Source: Trema orientale
Lineage: Eukaryota; Streptophyta; Magnoliopsida; Rosales; Cannabaceae
Reading direction: 5' to 3'
Length of the DNA stretch: 64,000 nt
NCBI GenBank assembly: GCA_002914845.1
Contig: JXTC01000001.1
Location: forward strand, 5,220,218-5,284,217
Under the pieces are notes generated by a model that saw only the letters and a program-made list of their open reading frames with translations, had not been told where the DNA came from and did no database searches. Positions 35,326 to 45,713 of the stretch are shown one piece after another (position 1 is the stretch's first letter; each line of letters begins with the position of its first letter). Both the position numbers and the translations under genes were made by a program.

Positions 35326-36590
35326 AATTCAACTATGCTCATCCTAAAGACCAAATTCTAAATGACCTCTTATAAGGAGTCAAGACTAGAGCATCACTTA
35401 GAAATATTTGCAATAACATGTCTTTTATCTCTCAAATTGAGCCAAGAAGTTTTAAAGATGCCGAAAAAGATGAATCATAGATTTTAGCTATGCAAGAAGA
35501 ATTAAATTAGTTTGAAAGAAGGGATGTATGAGAATTAGTTCCAAGACCTAAGAATCAATAGGTTATTGAGAGTAAATAGGTCTTTAGAAATAAAGTAGAT
35601 GAGCATGGGGTGATTGTGAGAAATAAGACTAGACTAGTAGCTCAAGGTTTCAATCAAGAAGAAGGTATCGATTATGAAGAAACTTTCGCACCCATAGCAA
35701 GACTAGAATCCATAAGGATGCTCTTAGCATTTGCATGTCATAAAGATTTTATTCTATACCAAATGGATATTAAGAGTGCATTTCTAAGTGGATACATTTT
35801 AGAAGAAGTATATGTAGCCCAACCCCCCGGTTTTCAAAATCATAAGTATCCGGTTCATGTTTTTAAATTAAAAAATGCTCTTTATGGTTTAAAGCAAGCT
35901 CCTAGAGCTTGGTATGATAGCTTAAGTAAATTCTTGATTTTAAATGATTTTACCATGAAAAAAGCAGATATTACTCTTTTTATTAAAAAAAAAAAAGGAG
36001 AGACGATTATAGTCCAAATTTATGTTGATGATATTATATTTGGTGCTACTAATGTCTTTCTTTGTGAAGAATTTTCTAAGTGTATACATAATGAATTCGA
36101 AATGAGCATGATCAGAGAACTCAATTTTTTCCTTAGACTTCAAATCAAACAAAGTAAAGAAGGTATTTTCATCAATCAATCCAAGTATATCAAGGATGTG
36201 TTGAAGAAGTTTGATATGGAGAACTCCAAGTCAATGAGAATACCTATGAGCTCTTCAATCAAGCTTGACAAGGACGAAAATGGTAAAGCAGTGGACATCA
36301 CTAAATATCGAAGTATGATCGGTTCACTCCTTTACTTAACGGCTAATATATCGGATATAATGTTTAGTGTATGTCTATGTGCTATATTTCAATTTAATCC
36401 TAAGGAATCACATCTTAGTGTAATAAAACATATTCGAAATATTTGCATGGCACTATGAACCTAGAATTATGGTATGCAAAAGACACTCACTTTAACATTA
36501 CTAGTTTTTCGGATGCGGATTTTGCCGGTTATCAAACCGACCGCAAGAGCACTAGTGCATCGTTTTTTCACTCTTGATCTTTGCTTTTCA
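35326..36590 (+). pseudogene. Copia reverse transcriptase and partial RNase H
   Basis: The upstream part (35440-35609, AMQEELN-FERRDV-ELVPRPK) has stops. From 35610 the frame is open: RLVAQGFNQEEGIDYEETFA, PIARLESIRMLLAFACHKDF, QMDIKSAFLSGYILEEVYVA, LYGLKQAPRAWYDSLSKFL. The catalytic YVDDIIFGATN is at 36021-36053. SMIGSLLYLTANISDIMFSV leads to RNase H. After a frameshift near 36455, SFSDADFAGYQTDRKSTSAS is the start of RNase H, and the sequence is then cut and joined to the next ORF leader. The RT core residues are intact, but the element lacks integrase and most of RNase H. Confidence 0.85.
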
Positions 36591-36676
36591 CACCTGTTCT
36601 TGCTTCCAAATCAGATTGTTCATCTTCTTAATTCTAGAACTCGAGATTCTCTTATTTTTGTGTCTTCTCTTGTCCA

Positions 36677-39600
36677 ATGGCTCCTAGAATAGAAAATCCA
36701 AGGCGTAAAAGCAAGAAAATTCGATCAGAAGAGTCTGAACAATACACCGAAGTGAGGTTTGACATTCCTTTTCTAGCATCACCTGCTCTTATGACTAAGT
36801 ACAAAGAAATTTTCTCTAAGAAAAGTATTATTTGGGGTTGAACTTTCAATTTTAGAGACCTAGCTTATATAAATTTTCCTGATTATATTGAGAACATTGG
36901 ATGGACTGAATTCTACTCCATTAGGGAGACAGGGTATCTGTAACACCCTTTACCTTATCTATATGACTTTATAGGTCAAACTAAGAAGTATTATTCTATT
37001 ATAAACTATAACTTTAGTTTTGTTCAAAAGAATGGGTCATTTTAAACTTTTATAACTCTAAAATAAAACAAGCTGTGTGGCATTACTTCTTAAAAATGTC
37101 TTTACAAAATGTATAACCAAAAAGTCCTTATAAGTTTATCTTGTCATCAGCAGTAATATTTATACCACATCAAAATATCAAAATATAAAGACGGCACCCA
37201 TAAGTCAAGCTCGTCTACATGTATAATCATAGTGACAAGAAAGCGTGCTAGTCAACCAGCAACTCTATACATCATATATCTCCTCACTTGCATCACAGGA
37301 ACTAAATAAGCTAATGCTCAGTAAGTAAAGATCATGCATGCTTGTGAACGTGTTTCATGCATAAACTTTATTGAAATTCTCATTGTACTCTTTCTTTCAT
37401 AACCTTTCATTTTGATTCACTTTTCTTATAAAACGTTTCTTTATAGGGCCCTTGAGTATATTATAAAGTCACGACAGTCGGTAGGCCGTACCCACCTATG
37501 TGGGAAGGAAACACATGGCCAATGCGAACTATACCTACCCAATGCAGACCGACTAGATAACGCGCCTAATAAATCTCATAGTACAATGCTAGTCCCAGTA
37601 ATCGGTAAGCCGTGCCCACCTATGCGGGAAGGATGCCTGTGCAAACCATACCTACCTAACGTAGACAGATTAAACAATGTACTTAAAATATATGTTGTAA
37701 AAATCAGTACAATGATACTACTTTAAATCCAACACGTGGAAAAGTTTACTTCTTTGAAAATCATGCTTAAATGATCATGCCATGCTTAGGTCTTTTATGA
37801 ATTTAACAATAATCATATAAATAATATATAATTGATATAATACACATAAGCATGTAGGAAAACGTCTTGTATCTACTAATGTTCTTATGATGTAGTTAAA
37901 ATAAATCTTTACTTACTTCGTGTCCTATGGAAAAGATAGTGAAAAGGGTCAGTATCTTCTCTGGCAAGATATGTGGAAGATCTGATATGAATTTCATTAC
38001 TAAAATAATCACTACAATATAAGATGCTTAAAAAAAACGACCACAAGACTGAAATCACAACTTTCACAAAAATCAGGAAACTTAATCACAATATGTACCA
38101 AAAGCATACAAGTGATATGAGGTACGTAGTAGCCAATAACTAGCATTGAAAACTGATTAAAATCATCAAAATATGAATGCTAGTTCTTTAGTACAAAAAT
38201 GATCCAAAATGACACATACTTTTATAAAAACTAGTCAATTTGCTTCTAAATGGTATCATTTGGTTTTAAAAATATTTGAACAACACCTCTCCTATTTATA
38301 GGATATTCTCACATGATTAGAATCATAGTTTTAAATCTGCAATAATATTTTATAAGTTAATTCCCACATATACACCTCAAAGAGGATCATTTAGAACAAC
38401 TTAAATGCACTTGAATTCCGGAGCATAACTTAAATTCTAAGGGGTATTTTCGGTATTTCATAGTTTAACGTTCCACGTGTCCAATTTTAAATCACTCTTG
38501 ACTTACTCACCACATTTCTGGCCATTCTTATACACTCAAGTGCAGACTAAAATGGTGAAACATAGCTTAAAAGATGAAATCTAGTCATACTTTGACTTAT
38601 GATCCTATATGGCCAATCTAATTATAATCTGGTGGATCCTAGCCCCATAACCAATCATTACATATAAAAATAAGTCAATTAGACTCTAATTAATAATGCA
38701 AACATAGTATCAATGCCTAACTAATAGAATGCACAAAGATGACATTACGCGATTAAGCTGAATCTAAGCTAGTTTAGTGCAATTAAACATAGTTCAGTAA
38801 AGTGGCTGCCACCTCGTGCTTACCTGGAACTAACATTTTTGAAAATGCTAGAAATGATTTCTAAATATTAAATAAAAGTGATTTGACATGTTAAACGCAC
38901 TGTGAATTTCGCTCCAAAAAGCGTGAAAAATACATTTTATCAAAAAACTACTATTTGGCCAAGTTATCAACAAACTTGATTTTAATGCATGTGCACATTG
39001 TATTATATTCATGAATATATATTCTTATTCCTTTCACACACTAAGCTCTCTTTCTGAGGGTACTGAGCCTTTATACTGCATAGAAGCACTTCGACAAACA
39101 TTAGTACAATAATACAGATTAAAAGTATTTAACAATAAAGAATGAGCAATTTACTATAAAATTGATACTACTTACTTGATATGTCTATTATTCAATATGA
39201 ACATGTTTATTATTGGCTTATTATGCATGTGAGAATCTTGGGCATTACAGTATCCTAGACTAGTTAGGGGTTTCTATGCCAGTGCTAATATCTCTAGGGG
39301 TCAACATGCTATCTATGGTTCCCTTAAGGGAATAGATTTTGAAATTACTGAACAATTCCTAGCTGATATTCTGAATTTACTTTTGGGTGGTTACAAGTTT
39401 CCAATAACCAACTCTTGGCCTATGATTGAGGAATTTGACCCTTAACAAGCCCTACTTCGAGTCTGTTCTCTTGACAATTTTTAACCCAAGCCTCGTGTCA
39501 CTGATCTTACTCTTGAGGCTAGGATTCTATTCCAGTTTGTGTCTCAAAACATAATTCCTAGATGTGGTCATAGGGATGCACCCACATTCTGTGATCTTGG

Positions 39601-39970
39601 TTTTGTTGATTCCATTCTTGTTGGGAGAAAGTTGAACTTACCTTATTTCATCATTCATGAGCTGATCAATGCCATAGAAAATAGGAGATCCACTCTTCCT
39701 TATGGCTTCCTCCTTACTCGCATCTTCCAACACTTCAACATTCCACCATTCGATGAGGCTGAGCGTAAACCATGGATCATTGATGTTGAGATCAACAACA
39801 AGACCTTCAGCCTCATAGGTTTCAGTATCATCAACAATGAATGGGTGGCCAAAACCAAACAAGGACATGATCATGGAACGGGCGCTCAACAAGAAGCTGG
39901 CGGTAGTGGTACTGGAGCTGTTGAAGACGCTCCTGAGAGCACTCATGCTGAAGATGCTCCTGCACCATAA
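36677..39970 (+). pseudogene. Extra ORF downstream of copia pol, split by a solo LTR
   Basis: An ATG at 36677 opens MAPRIENPRRKSKKIRSEES. The frame contains VRFDIPFLASPALMTKYKEI, one TGA in place of Trp, and NFPDYIENIGWTEFY up to the insertion at 36939. After the insertion (39250) the frame resumes exactly in phase with LVRGFYASANISRGQHAIYG, two TAA stops, then FVSQNIIPRCGHRDAPTFCD, LVGRKLNLPYFIIHELINAI and LPYGFLLTRIFQHFNIPPFD. It ends at 39970 after an acidic Gly/Ala/Glu tail. From memory the second half resembles the domain called putative plant transposon protein. SIRE-lineage elements often have a third ORF here, sometimes called env-like; no signal peptide or membrane segment is visible, so I do not call it an envelope. 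Function unknown. Confidence 0.7.
36939..39249 (-). mobile_element. Reverse-oriented solo LTR (2311 bp) in the copia extra ORF
   Basis: The ends are TGTAACACCC and GGGCATTACA; the flanks are GTATC at 36934-36938 and 39250-39254, a perfect 5-bp target duplication. The minus strand starts TGTAATGCCC, carries a TATA-like cctataaataggagagg (plus 38286-38302) and a ctttacttactgagcatt motif (plus 37313-37330), both typical of Tekay-type gypsy LTRs, so it is read leftward. An internal direct duplication of about 130 bp with gtgcccacctatg(c/t)gggaagga blocks lies at 37470-37725. There is no gag or pol, hence a solo LTR. Confidence 0.8.
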
Positions 39971-40638
39971 TTTGACTGCACTTAAGCTAAACACCATCCA
40001 GCTTGATATTCAGCATCTCCATGATACCGAGCTTGAGTACTTTCAGATTATTTCAGTCGACATTAACTCCGCCAACATCAAGAACAACAATTTCAGATCA
40101 TTCAAGATCAACAGGAGGAGATGATGAGGATGATGCAATCCTTCTTCGGCCGTTTTCCTCCACCTTCGATTTTTTTTTTTTTACTTTTATTTCCTTGGTT
40201 GTTTATTGTATGCACTCCATGTTTGGATTTTATGTTTTTGTTTTGTTTACTTGAACTCTAATGTATGAACTCTCTGTTTTATATTGCATTGCATGGGATA
40301 TTCATTGTGTTATCTTCACTCTATTTTTATGATTTTTTTTTATGTTATCAAAAGAGGGAGAAGAATGTGTATTTTGATTTAATTCCATTGGTATCAATTT
40401 GGTCATTTTATCTTGAATTTAAATTAATAGGTATCCACTTGGTTATTCTATGTCTTCTTAACATAATTGATATCTATGAGCAAAAATCTTCAAAATATGC
40501 ACCCTTTATAAAATTAAGGAGGAGTTTTAATTTTTTTAAAGATATTTTGAGGGGGAGTATTCAAGATTTGGTAAGGACGCTTATCTCTGCTTATTTCTTA
40601 TTTCTTACTCCTTTTTAAAGCAAATATTTGTTATCATC
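39971..40638 (+). other. Copia 3' untranslated region
   Basis: Between the extra ORF and the polypurine tract. It is AT-rich with chance frames (Phe/Leu/Tyr-rich) and a ggggagtattcaagatttggt stretch. No domain was recognised. Confidence 0.5.
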
Positions 40639-40652
40639 AAAAAGGGAGAGAT
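40639..40652 (+). other. Copia polypurine tract
   Basis: aaaaagggagagat directly precedes the 3' LTR (TGTTGAG at 40653). Confidence 0.85.
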
Positions 40653-42130
40653 TGTTGAGTCATACTTCGTATCATCAATCCTACACTTATATTTTGAAGC
40701 TAACAAATATATAATTAAGTACTAATAATCTATTTGAGTGTGTAGCAAGTTAAATTGAAAGGATTACAAGACATTCAAGTTGGATTATGGAAAAAAGCTT
40801 GAAAACAAAGTTCAAGATTACAATACCTAGACTAGCAAAGGTTATATACTTACTTCTTGTACTTGAATACTTGTTTACACATAATATAATCTTAATAGCT
40901 CAAATTTTTCATAAAATTGGAAAATTTCAAAACAAAACTGTCAAATCTGTTTATCTCAAATTAAAACATGAAACTTATTTTACACAAGCTTTTAAATTGA
41001 TTTATGAATTTCTATAATTCCCATATTACATAAAAAATCAATTTATGAAGTCACATTTTGAAAATAATTGAAAAAGATTTGAAATAAAAATAAAAAATTG
41101 CTCCCGGGTATTTTCGGCAGACCAGTTGTCATTTTTGGTCTACTGATTCTCTAACCAATTTTTGACAGATTTTCAAATTCGACCATTACAGCCGCACTCT
41201 CAACGGCTAGTATTTTTGGTTAACCAAAAGTGCATTTTCGGTCTATCGAAAATGACAGAATGATTATCAAACAGTCTAAAACGGCTAGTTTTCGTTCAAG
41301 TCTATAAATAGATTTTCAAATTCGACCGTTACAACCGCACTCTCAACGGCTAGTATTTTTGGTTAACCAAAAGTGCATTTTCGGTCTATCAAAAATGACA
41401 GAATGATTGTCAAACAGCCTAAAACGGCTAGTTTTCATTCAAGTCTGTAAATAGAAGTTTTTCTAACATTTGAAATGACTTTTAAACCTTCATACATACT
41501 TTCTTATTGTTCAAATCAATTTTTATGATTCAAATTTTCAAATCTACTTTTTCACAAAAATCACTTGAACCAAACTAGATTATATCTTGTGTTCTCATTT
41601 ATTCTCTCTAGGTTTACCTTGTATCTATTATCTCCTCAAGATAGAATCTAGTTGAGTGTTTCAACAAACAAAAACTAAAATTGTATTTGTGAACTGAGGT
41701 TGACACCGGATTCATAAACAACCCGGTTTAGGTGAGATTAGCACCAGAGTCTAAACAATCCGAGTTAGGCGTGATAGAGTTAAATTCAAAACTATTGTAA
41801 AGGTGTGAATGTACCTAAGGAGAAGTCACTCGTTGTGTAAAAAGGTCGGTCAAGCCCATTTTCTTGATTCGATAGTGGAAAGCTCGAAGCAGATTGCCAA
41901 GAGCCATAGATGTAGACAAACCGTCGTGTTTGTCATAAAAATAGTATTTGCATTTCTCTATTTCTGTCTCTTTAAATTTATTTATCTTAAGCTTGAGCAT
42001 GCTTTTAGCTAGTTTTACTTGATATAGTCTTTACTTGCTTAATTTAGTTACTTATCAAGAAAAGTTTGTAAAAGTTTTTAAAACCCAATTCACTTCCTCC
42101 CCTCTTGGGTTAGCTAATCTTGGGCTAACA
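40653..42130 (+). repeat. 3' LTR of SIRE-like copia element (copy 2)
   Basis: It starts TGTTGAGTCATAC and ends ..cttgggctaaca, followed by TTAAT (42131-42135), the partner of TTAAT at 31991-31995. It is about 1478 bp, against 1329 bp for the 5' LTR. The difference is a tandem duplication of about 144 bp (about 41168-41311 and 41312-41455). The two LTRs are clearly diverged by substitutions and small gaps, so the insertion is not recent. Confidence 0.9.
41168..41455 (+). repeat. Tandem duplication in the 3' LTR only
   Basis: Two units of about 144 bp start at gattttcaaattcgacc and contain ggtctatc(g/a)aaaatgacag. The 5' LTR has a single unit, so the duplication arose after, or during, the insertion of this element. 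Confidence 0.8.
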
Positions 42131-42135
42131 TTAAT

Positions 42136-42505
42136 TAATTTCAATTAGAAATTAATTAATTGAGTAAATTTTTTATATATTGATTTCTTTAAGTGGCAAT
42201 AGTTTTATTTAATGTGGTATTGGTCATATTTTTAAGCAACTATAGTAAGTCTTTTAGTTTATAATTGGGCGTATTTTTGTATTTATATTTTTCTTTTTAC
42301 AATAGCACTCTTGCATGTATAACAAGTTTTAGTGGGATTATTATTATAAAATACGTTTAATGGGATTTATCCTTTGTATATTATTAGTATTAAATAATAA
42401 TAATAATAATAGTGGACATCGACTTTTACTAAGTCGACAATAGGAAGGTAATATACAGGTTATTTGCTAGTAATTATCTAGTTGTATCCTTCTACCACCG
42501 CTCAC

Positions 42506-42508
<3 letters not shown>
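42136..42508. other. AT-rich stretch after the copia element
   Basis: It contains an (aat)n run near 42397-42412. It should be the far side of the gypsy 3' LTR, but I see no match to the LTR copies. Confidence 0.35.

Positions 42509-42549
<41 letters not shown>
42509..42549. repeat. (CT)n microsatellite
   Basis: About 20 uninterrupted TC dinucleotides. Confidence 0.95.
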
Positions 42550-42551
<2 letters not shown>

Positions 42552-42613
42552 ATTATACTTCATATGTCTTCTCTAATATTCCAACCTACTGAGATATAAT
42601 CAGCTCTAACTTG

Positions 42614-42790
42614 TTAGAATAATATCCTATAAAGCAGTTTATTATTTTCACATTATAAATAATATTTATCGGATAACAAATAATCCGATAATTATCCGAT
42701 AAACATTGTTTATAAATAGATAACAAATAATCTAATAAACATTATTTATAATATCAAAATAATAAACTGCTTTATAGGATATTATTCCAA
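42614..42790. mobile_element. Palindromic MITE (177 bp)
   Basis: The left arm ttagaataatatcctataaa.. and the right arm ..tttataggatattattccaa are inverted repeats, nearly perfect for at least 33 bp (gcagtttattatttt inside). The inner part is also near-palindromic (ataacaaataatccgataa, then ttatccgataaacatt). The whole element can fold into one hairpin. No target duplication is obvious. The foldback structure is typical of a MITE, or of a locus that could be processed into small RNA. Confidence 0.75.
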
Positions 42791-43089
42791 TAGTTCATCA
42801 TATTTTACAATTAGTATTATACTTATATAATTTCATTTTGTTGTAAGACTCGATAATATGTGGTGATATGACAAGATAGAATTAAAAAATAATAATAAGT
42901 TGATTAAAAAAAAAGGAAACGTGACTCGAGAAGTCAATAGGTTTTGATCTATATATATGGGTGCTTAAAAGGGAAATAATTATAAATAGCACTTTGTAAA
43001 TTTATATTTTTACTTACAGTAGTGTCTTTTTTTGTTTTAAATCATAGTAGTTTTCTACCCCTTATTATCGTATCAATTAAATATCTTTC

Positions 43090-43400
43090 TTAGTGGTTGA
43101 TTATCTTTTTTCTTAGTAACTAGTTGATTATCTTTCTTAGACTTAGAAATCAGTTGACTATCTTTTTAGCAGTTGATTATCTTCCTTAGACTTAGGAACT
43201 AGTAAATTATCTTTATTAATGTACAAATGATTTTTTTCCCCTCAGATTTAGTATCTAGTTAATTATCTTGCTTAGAGTTCAGGAATGGAACTAGTTTTTT
43301 TCCCCATAGGTTTAGTGACTAAGTGATTATCTTTATGAATTGTTTCTTTTTTTTTTTTTCTTTTGACTAGTTTATTATCTTCTGAAAATTTGTCAAAGAG
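43090..43400. repeat. Degenerate tandem motif (ttgattatctttcttag)
   Basis: About eight diverged copies of (a/t)agtt(g/a)a(t/c)tatctt(t/c)cttag(a)ctta, spaced 20-60 bp apart, cover this stretch. Noncoding; origin unknown. Confidence 0.55.
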
Positions 43401-43734
43401 CGTGCTTTGTCTTAAGTCAAAGGTTTTAGAATGATTAAGCTTTCTCCACGCCCCGTATCTTTCTTTCTTTCTTTTTTCGGTCTTATGATTTAGTTGTAAT
43501 TACTCTAAAACTTTAGGTCATTTTTTAACATTTAGGTTAGAAAACTACTAGAATGCTAAACTTTGGAAATGCTATATTTATAAGAAGCCCAATAAAGAAT
43601 GAGAAAATCTTAAAAGTTTTTAAATTAACTTGAGAAAATTAGGCTTTCTATGGCGCTTTTAGAAAAGAATTAGAAAAATATGGTAAACTCAGTTTTTTCT
43701 AGATTTGGTATCGCATTACTTAATAAAATACTAT

Positions 43735-43975
43735 TTTTTAAAAACTTTTAGAAAAATACTACTTTTTAAAATAGTGACTAGTAATCGGTAACTAATTTTC
43801 GAGTATTAGTAATTAGTAACCAAAGATACTTATAACCGGTATATAACTGATAACTCGCAACTGATAACCGGTAACCCATTTTGAGAAATGGGTAACTAAT
43901 AACTATTTTTAAAATGATATTTTTCTAAAAGCTTTTTAAAAAGTGATATGTTTCATAAAAAAGTGGTACAGGCAT
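43735..43975. repeat. Repeat with inverted arms, also present at 60680-61000
   Basis: Arms of the type aaatactactttttaaaa and aaaatgatatttttctaaaa flank a centre of repeated ggtaact/ataaccggtaac motifs. The same arm style (gttatttttctaaataagctttt) flanks ggttacc motifs at 60680-61000. It is a dispersed foldback-type repeat, probably a non-autonomous DNA transposon. Confidence 0.4.
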
Positions 43976-44995
43976 TAGGAAAAAAAATTTGACCCATCGT
44001 ATTTTTGCAATTCTTTCTGGTTTTTATAGGTAAAAATGTTAGAGACCCAATTAACTTCGAATAAATCTTAGTTAATTGTAAATAGTTAAAATCAACTTAG
44101 AGCCAATATTGGTTTAGCTATGAATTAGTTTTAATTTTAAATTTTACAACTAATTAGTCTCCCCCCCTTCTCCCACACCAAAATCTCTTTGTATTTTCCC
44201 TTTAAATTATTGGTTGTATAGTAAAATATCGATACGACACGATAATACGGCTCGAAGTCCACATGTTTAATTGACGTGCTTGACACAAAATTGACTCGAA
44301 TTGACAAGATTAATCATTTTTTTAAATTATTTTATCAAAAAAAATATATAAAAAACTATTAAATAATTACTTCATAAAGATAATTTTTTTAATGAATTTC
44401 TAGTAAATAAAGTGAAAAACAATAAATTAATGAGTTTTATCTTATAAAAATAAAATTGAAATGAAAAAAATTAAGTTAATGAGTAATTATAATGTTTCGA
44501 AGTGTTATGAGATGTTAGTCTGAGCAACATTTTCATTAAATAGGTAATTTGTGGATAACATGAAACTTACACGATATAAATGGGTCAATACGAAATGACA
44601 CAAATTGTTAGCCCTCCCTTAAATACGTCACTCATGTTCTTCACATGATTACTTCCGTTAGAATTTCAACTTGGGTGGTAATTCAGATTACGACACGATA
44701 ATCTGACATGATTTCTTGCAGTTTAGGACTGAAGAAAAAGAGTAAAGGCCAAAATTAGGGGTGTAAAAAAATACCGATCCATAGAACTAACCGATAAAAT
44801 CGACCATTTAGAAATCGAATTTTGGTGTCACATCAGCACCATAGGGTCTCGGCTAGTTTCGATTTCGGCTCTAAAAAAATTTCGGTCGATTTCGATCTAA
44901 AACTGACCGACATATATATTACCATATGTTTTTGCACTCGATCGAGTGCCACCTCCTGAGTCCGATCCTAGCCCCATGCACCTTTTGTTTCCCTC
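43976..44995. other. Intergenic stretch with Pu/Py-rich segments
   Basis: No gene. The part from 44780 has repeated (a)accgata/tcgatttcgg-type motifs that continue after the solo LTR at 47258-47400, so it is an older repeat that the solo LTR entered. Confidence 0.4.
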
Positions 44996-45110
44996 TTCTA
45001 ATCGAAAAATGTTTCAAAATGAGGATGCTAAGATTCGAACCCAAGTCCCCAACGTGTGTAGAAAGCCTTTAAGCGCATGCTCTTACCACTAGGCTATATC
45101 AGTGTCATGT
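44996..45110 (-). mobile_element. tRNA-derived SINE-like head
   Basis: On the minus strand tagcctagtggtaagagc (A box, plus 45079-45096) is followed by gggttcgaatctt (B box, plus 45030-45042), about 40 bp apart. The flanks do not complete a tRNA acceptor stem, so it is a SINE or tRNA pseudogene rather than a working tRNA. Confidence 0.5.
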
Positions 45111-45186
45111 ACGTAATAGTAAATTATTTATATTTATAAGTAAAATTATGGTTAAAATCTTGAACTTCAAAAATCAAAAGACCAAC

Positions 45187-45682
45187 TGTTCGAGATCGGA
45201 CCTTGTACTCTGATTAATTAGTAGGACCTGTAATTAATTAAAATAAAGCAAAGAATAACTAGGATTATAGTTAAGTTACAAAGAGTATACAGGTGTAAGA
45301 GTTATCACAACGCTGTCTACGTGTCGAAATCCTGATAGGCAGTCGATATAGAAAACGACACTTCCCACAACGTCCTTGCCACGTTAGCGGTTGCAGGGAT
45401 AACGTGCTTACAATGTAATAATAATAATATAATAATAGCATAATAATAACGTAAGTGTTATTACAACGCTGACACTACTTATCGAAGTCCCGATAGGCGG
45501 TCGCAATAAAGAACGACACTTTCCACGGCGTCCCTGTACGTAGGTGGTTGCTGAGATAACTAACTTACGGATCGAAGATAATGTAATAATGCGTTAATAA
45601 TAAAGGAATCTAGTTGACGGAGGCGAATAAACCGACTATAATGTCAACTAGAGATTAGATACATAAAATAAAGGGGTTAGAG

Positions 45683-45713
<31 letters not shown>

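Noticed and set aside
36677-39970. Calling the extra copia ORF an envelope gene
   Set aside because: No signal peptide, transmembrane segment or glycoprotein feature is visible; only the position after pol is suggestive.
39638-40254. Frames overlapping the end of the copia extra ORF on both strands
   Set aside because: The plus frame ending at 39970 is the one continuous with the upstream ORF; the others have no domain.
32126-41017. Similar 68 and 76-residue ORFs (MEKSLKTKFKI..) at 32126 and 40787
   Set aside because: They occur at the same place in the two copia LTRs and reflect LTR duplication, not a gene.
42509-42549. A regulatory GAGA element
   Set aside because: It lies far from both genes in repeat-rich DNA; a simple (CT)n microsatellite is sufficient.
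44996-45110. A functional tRNA gene
   Set aside because: A and B boxes are present, but the acceptor and anticodon stems do not close by inspection, so a SINE or tRNA pseudogene is preferred.
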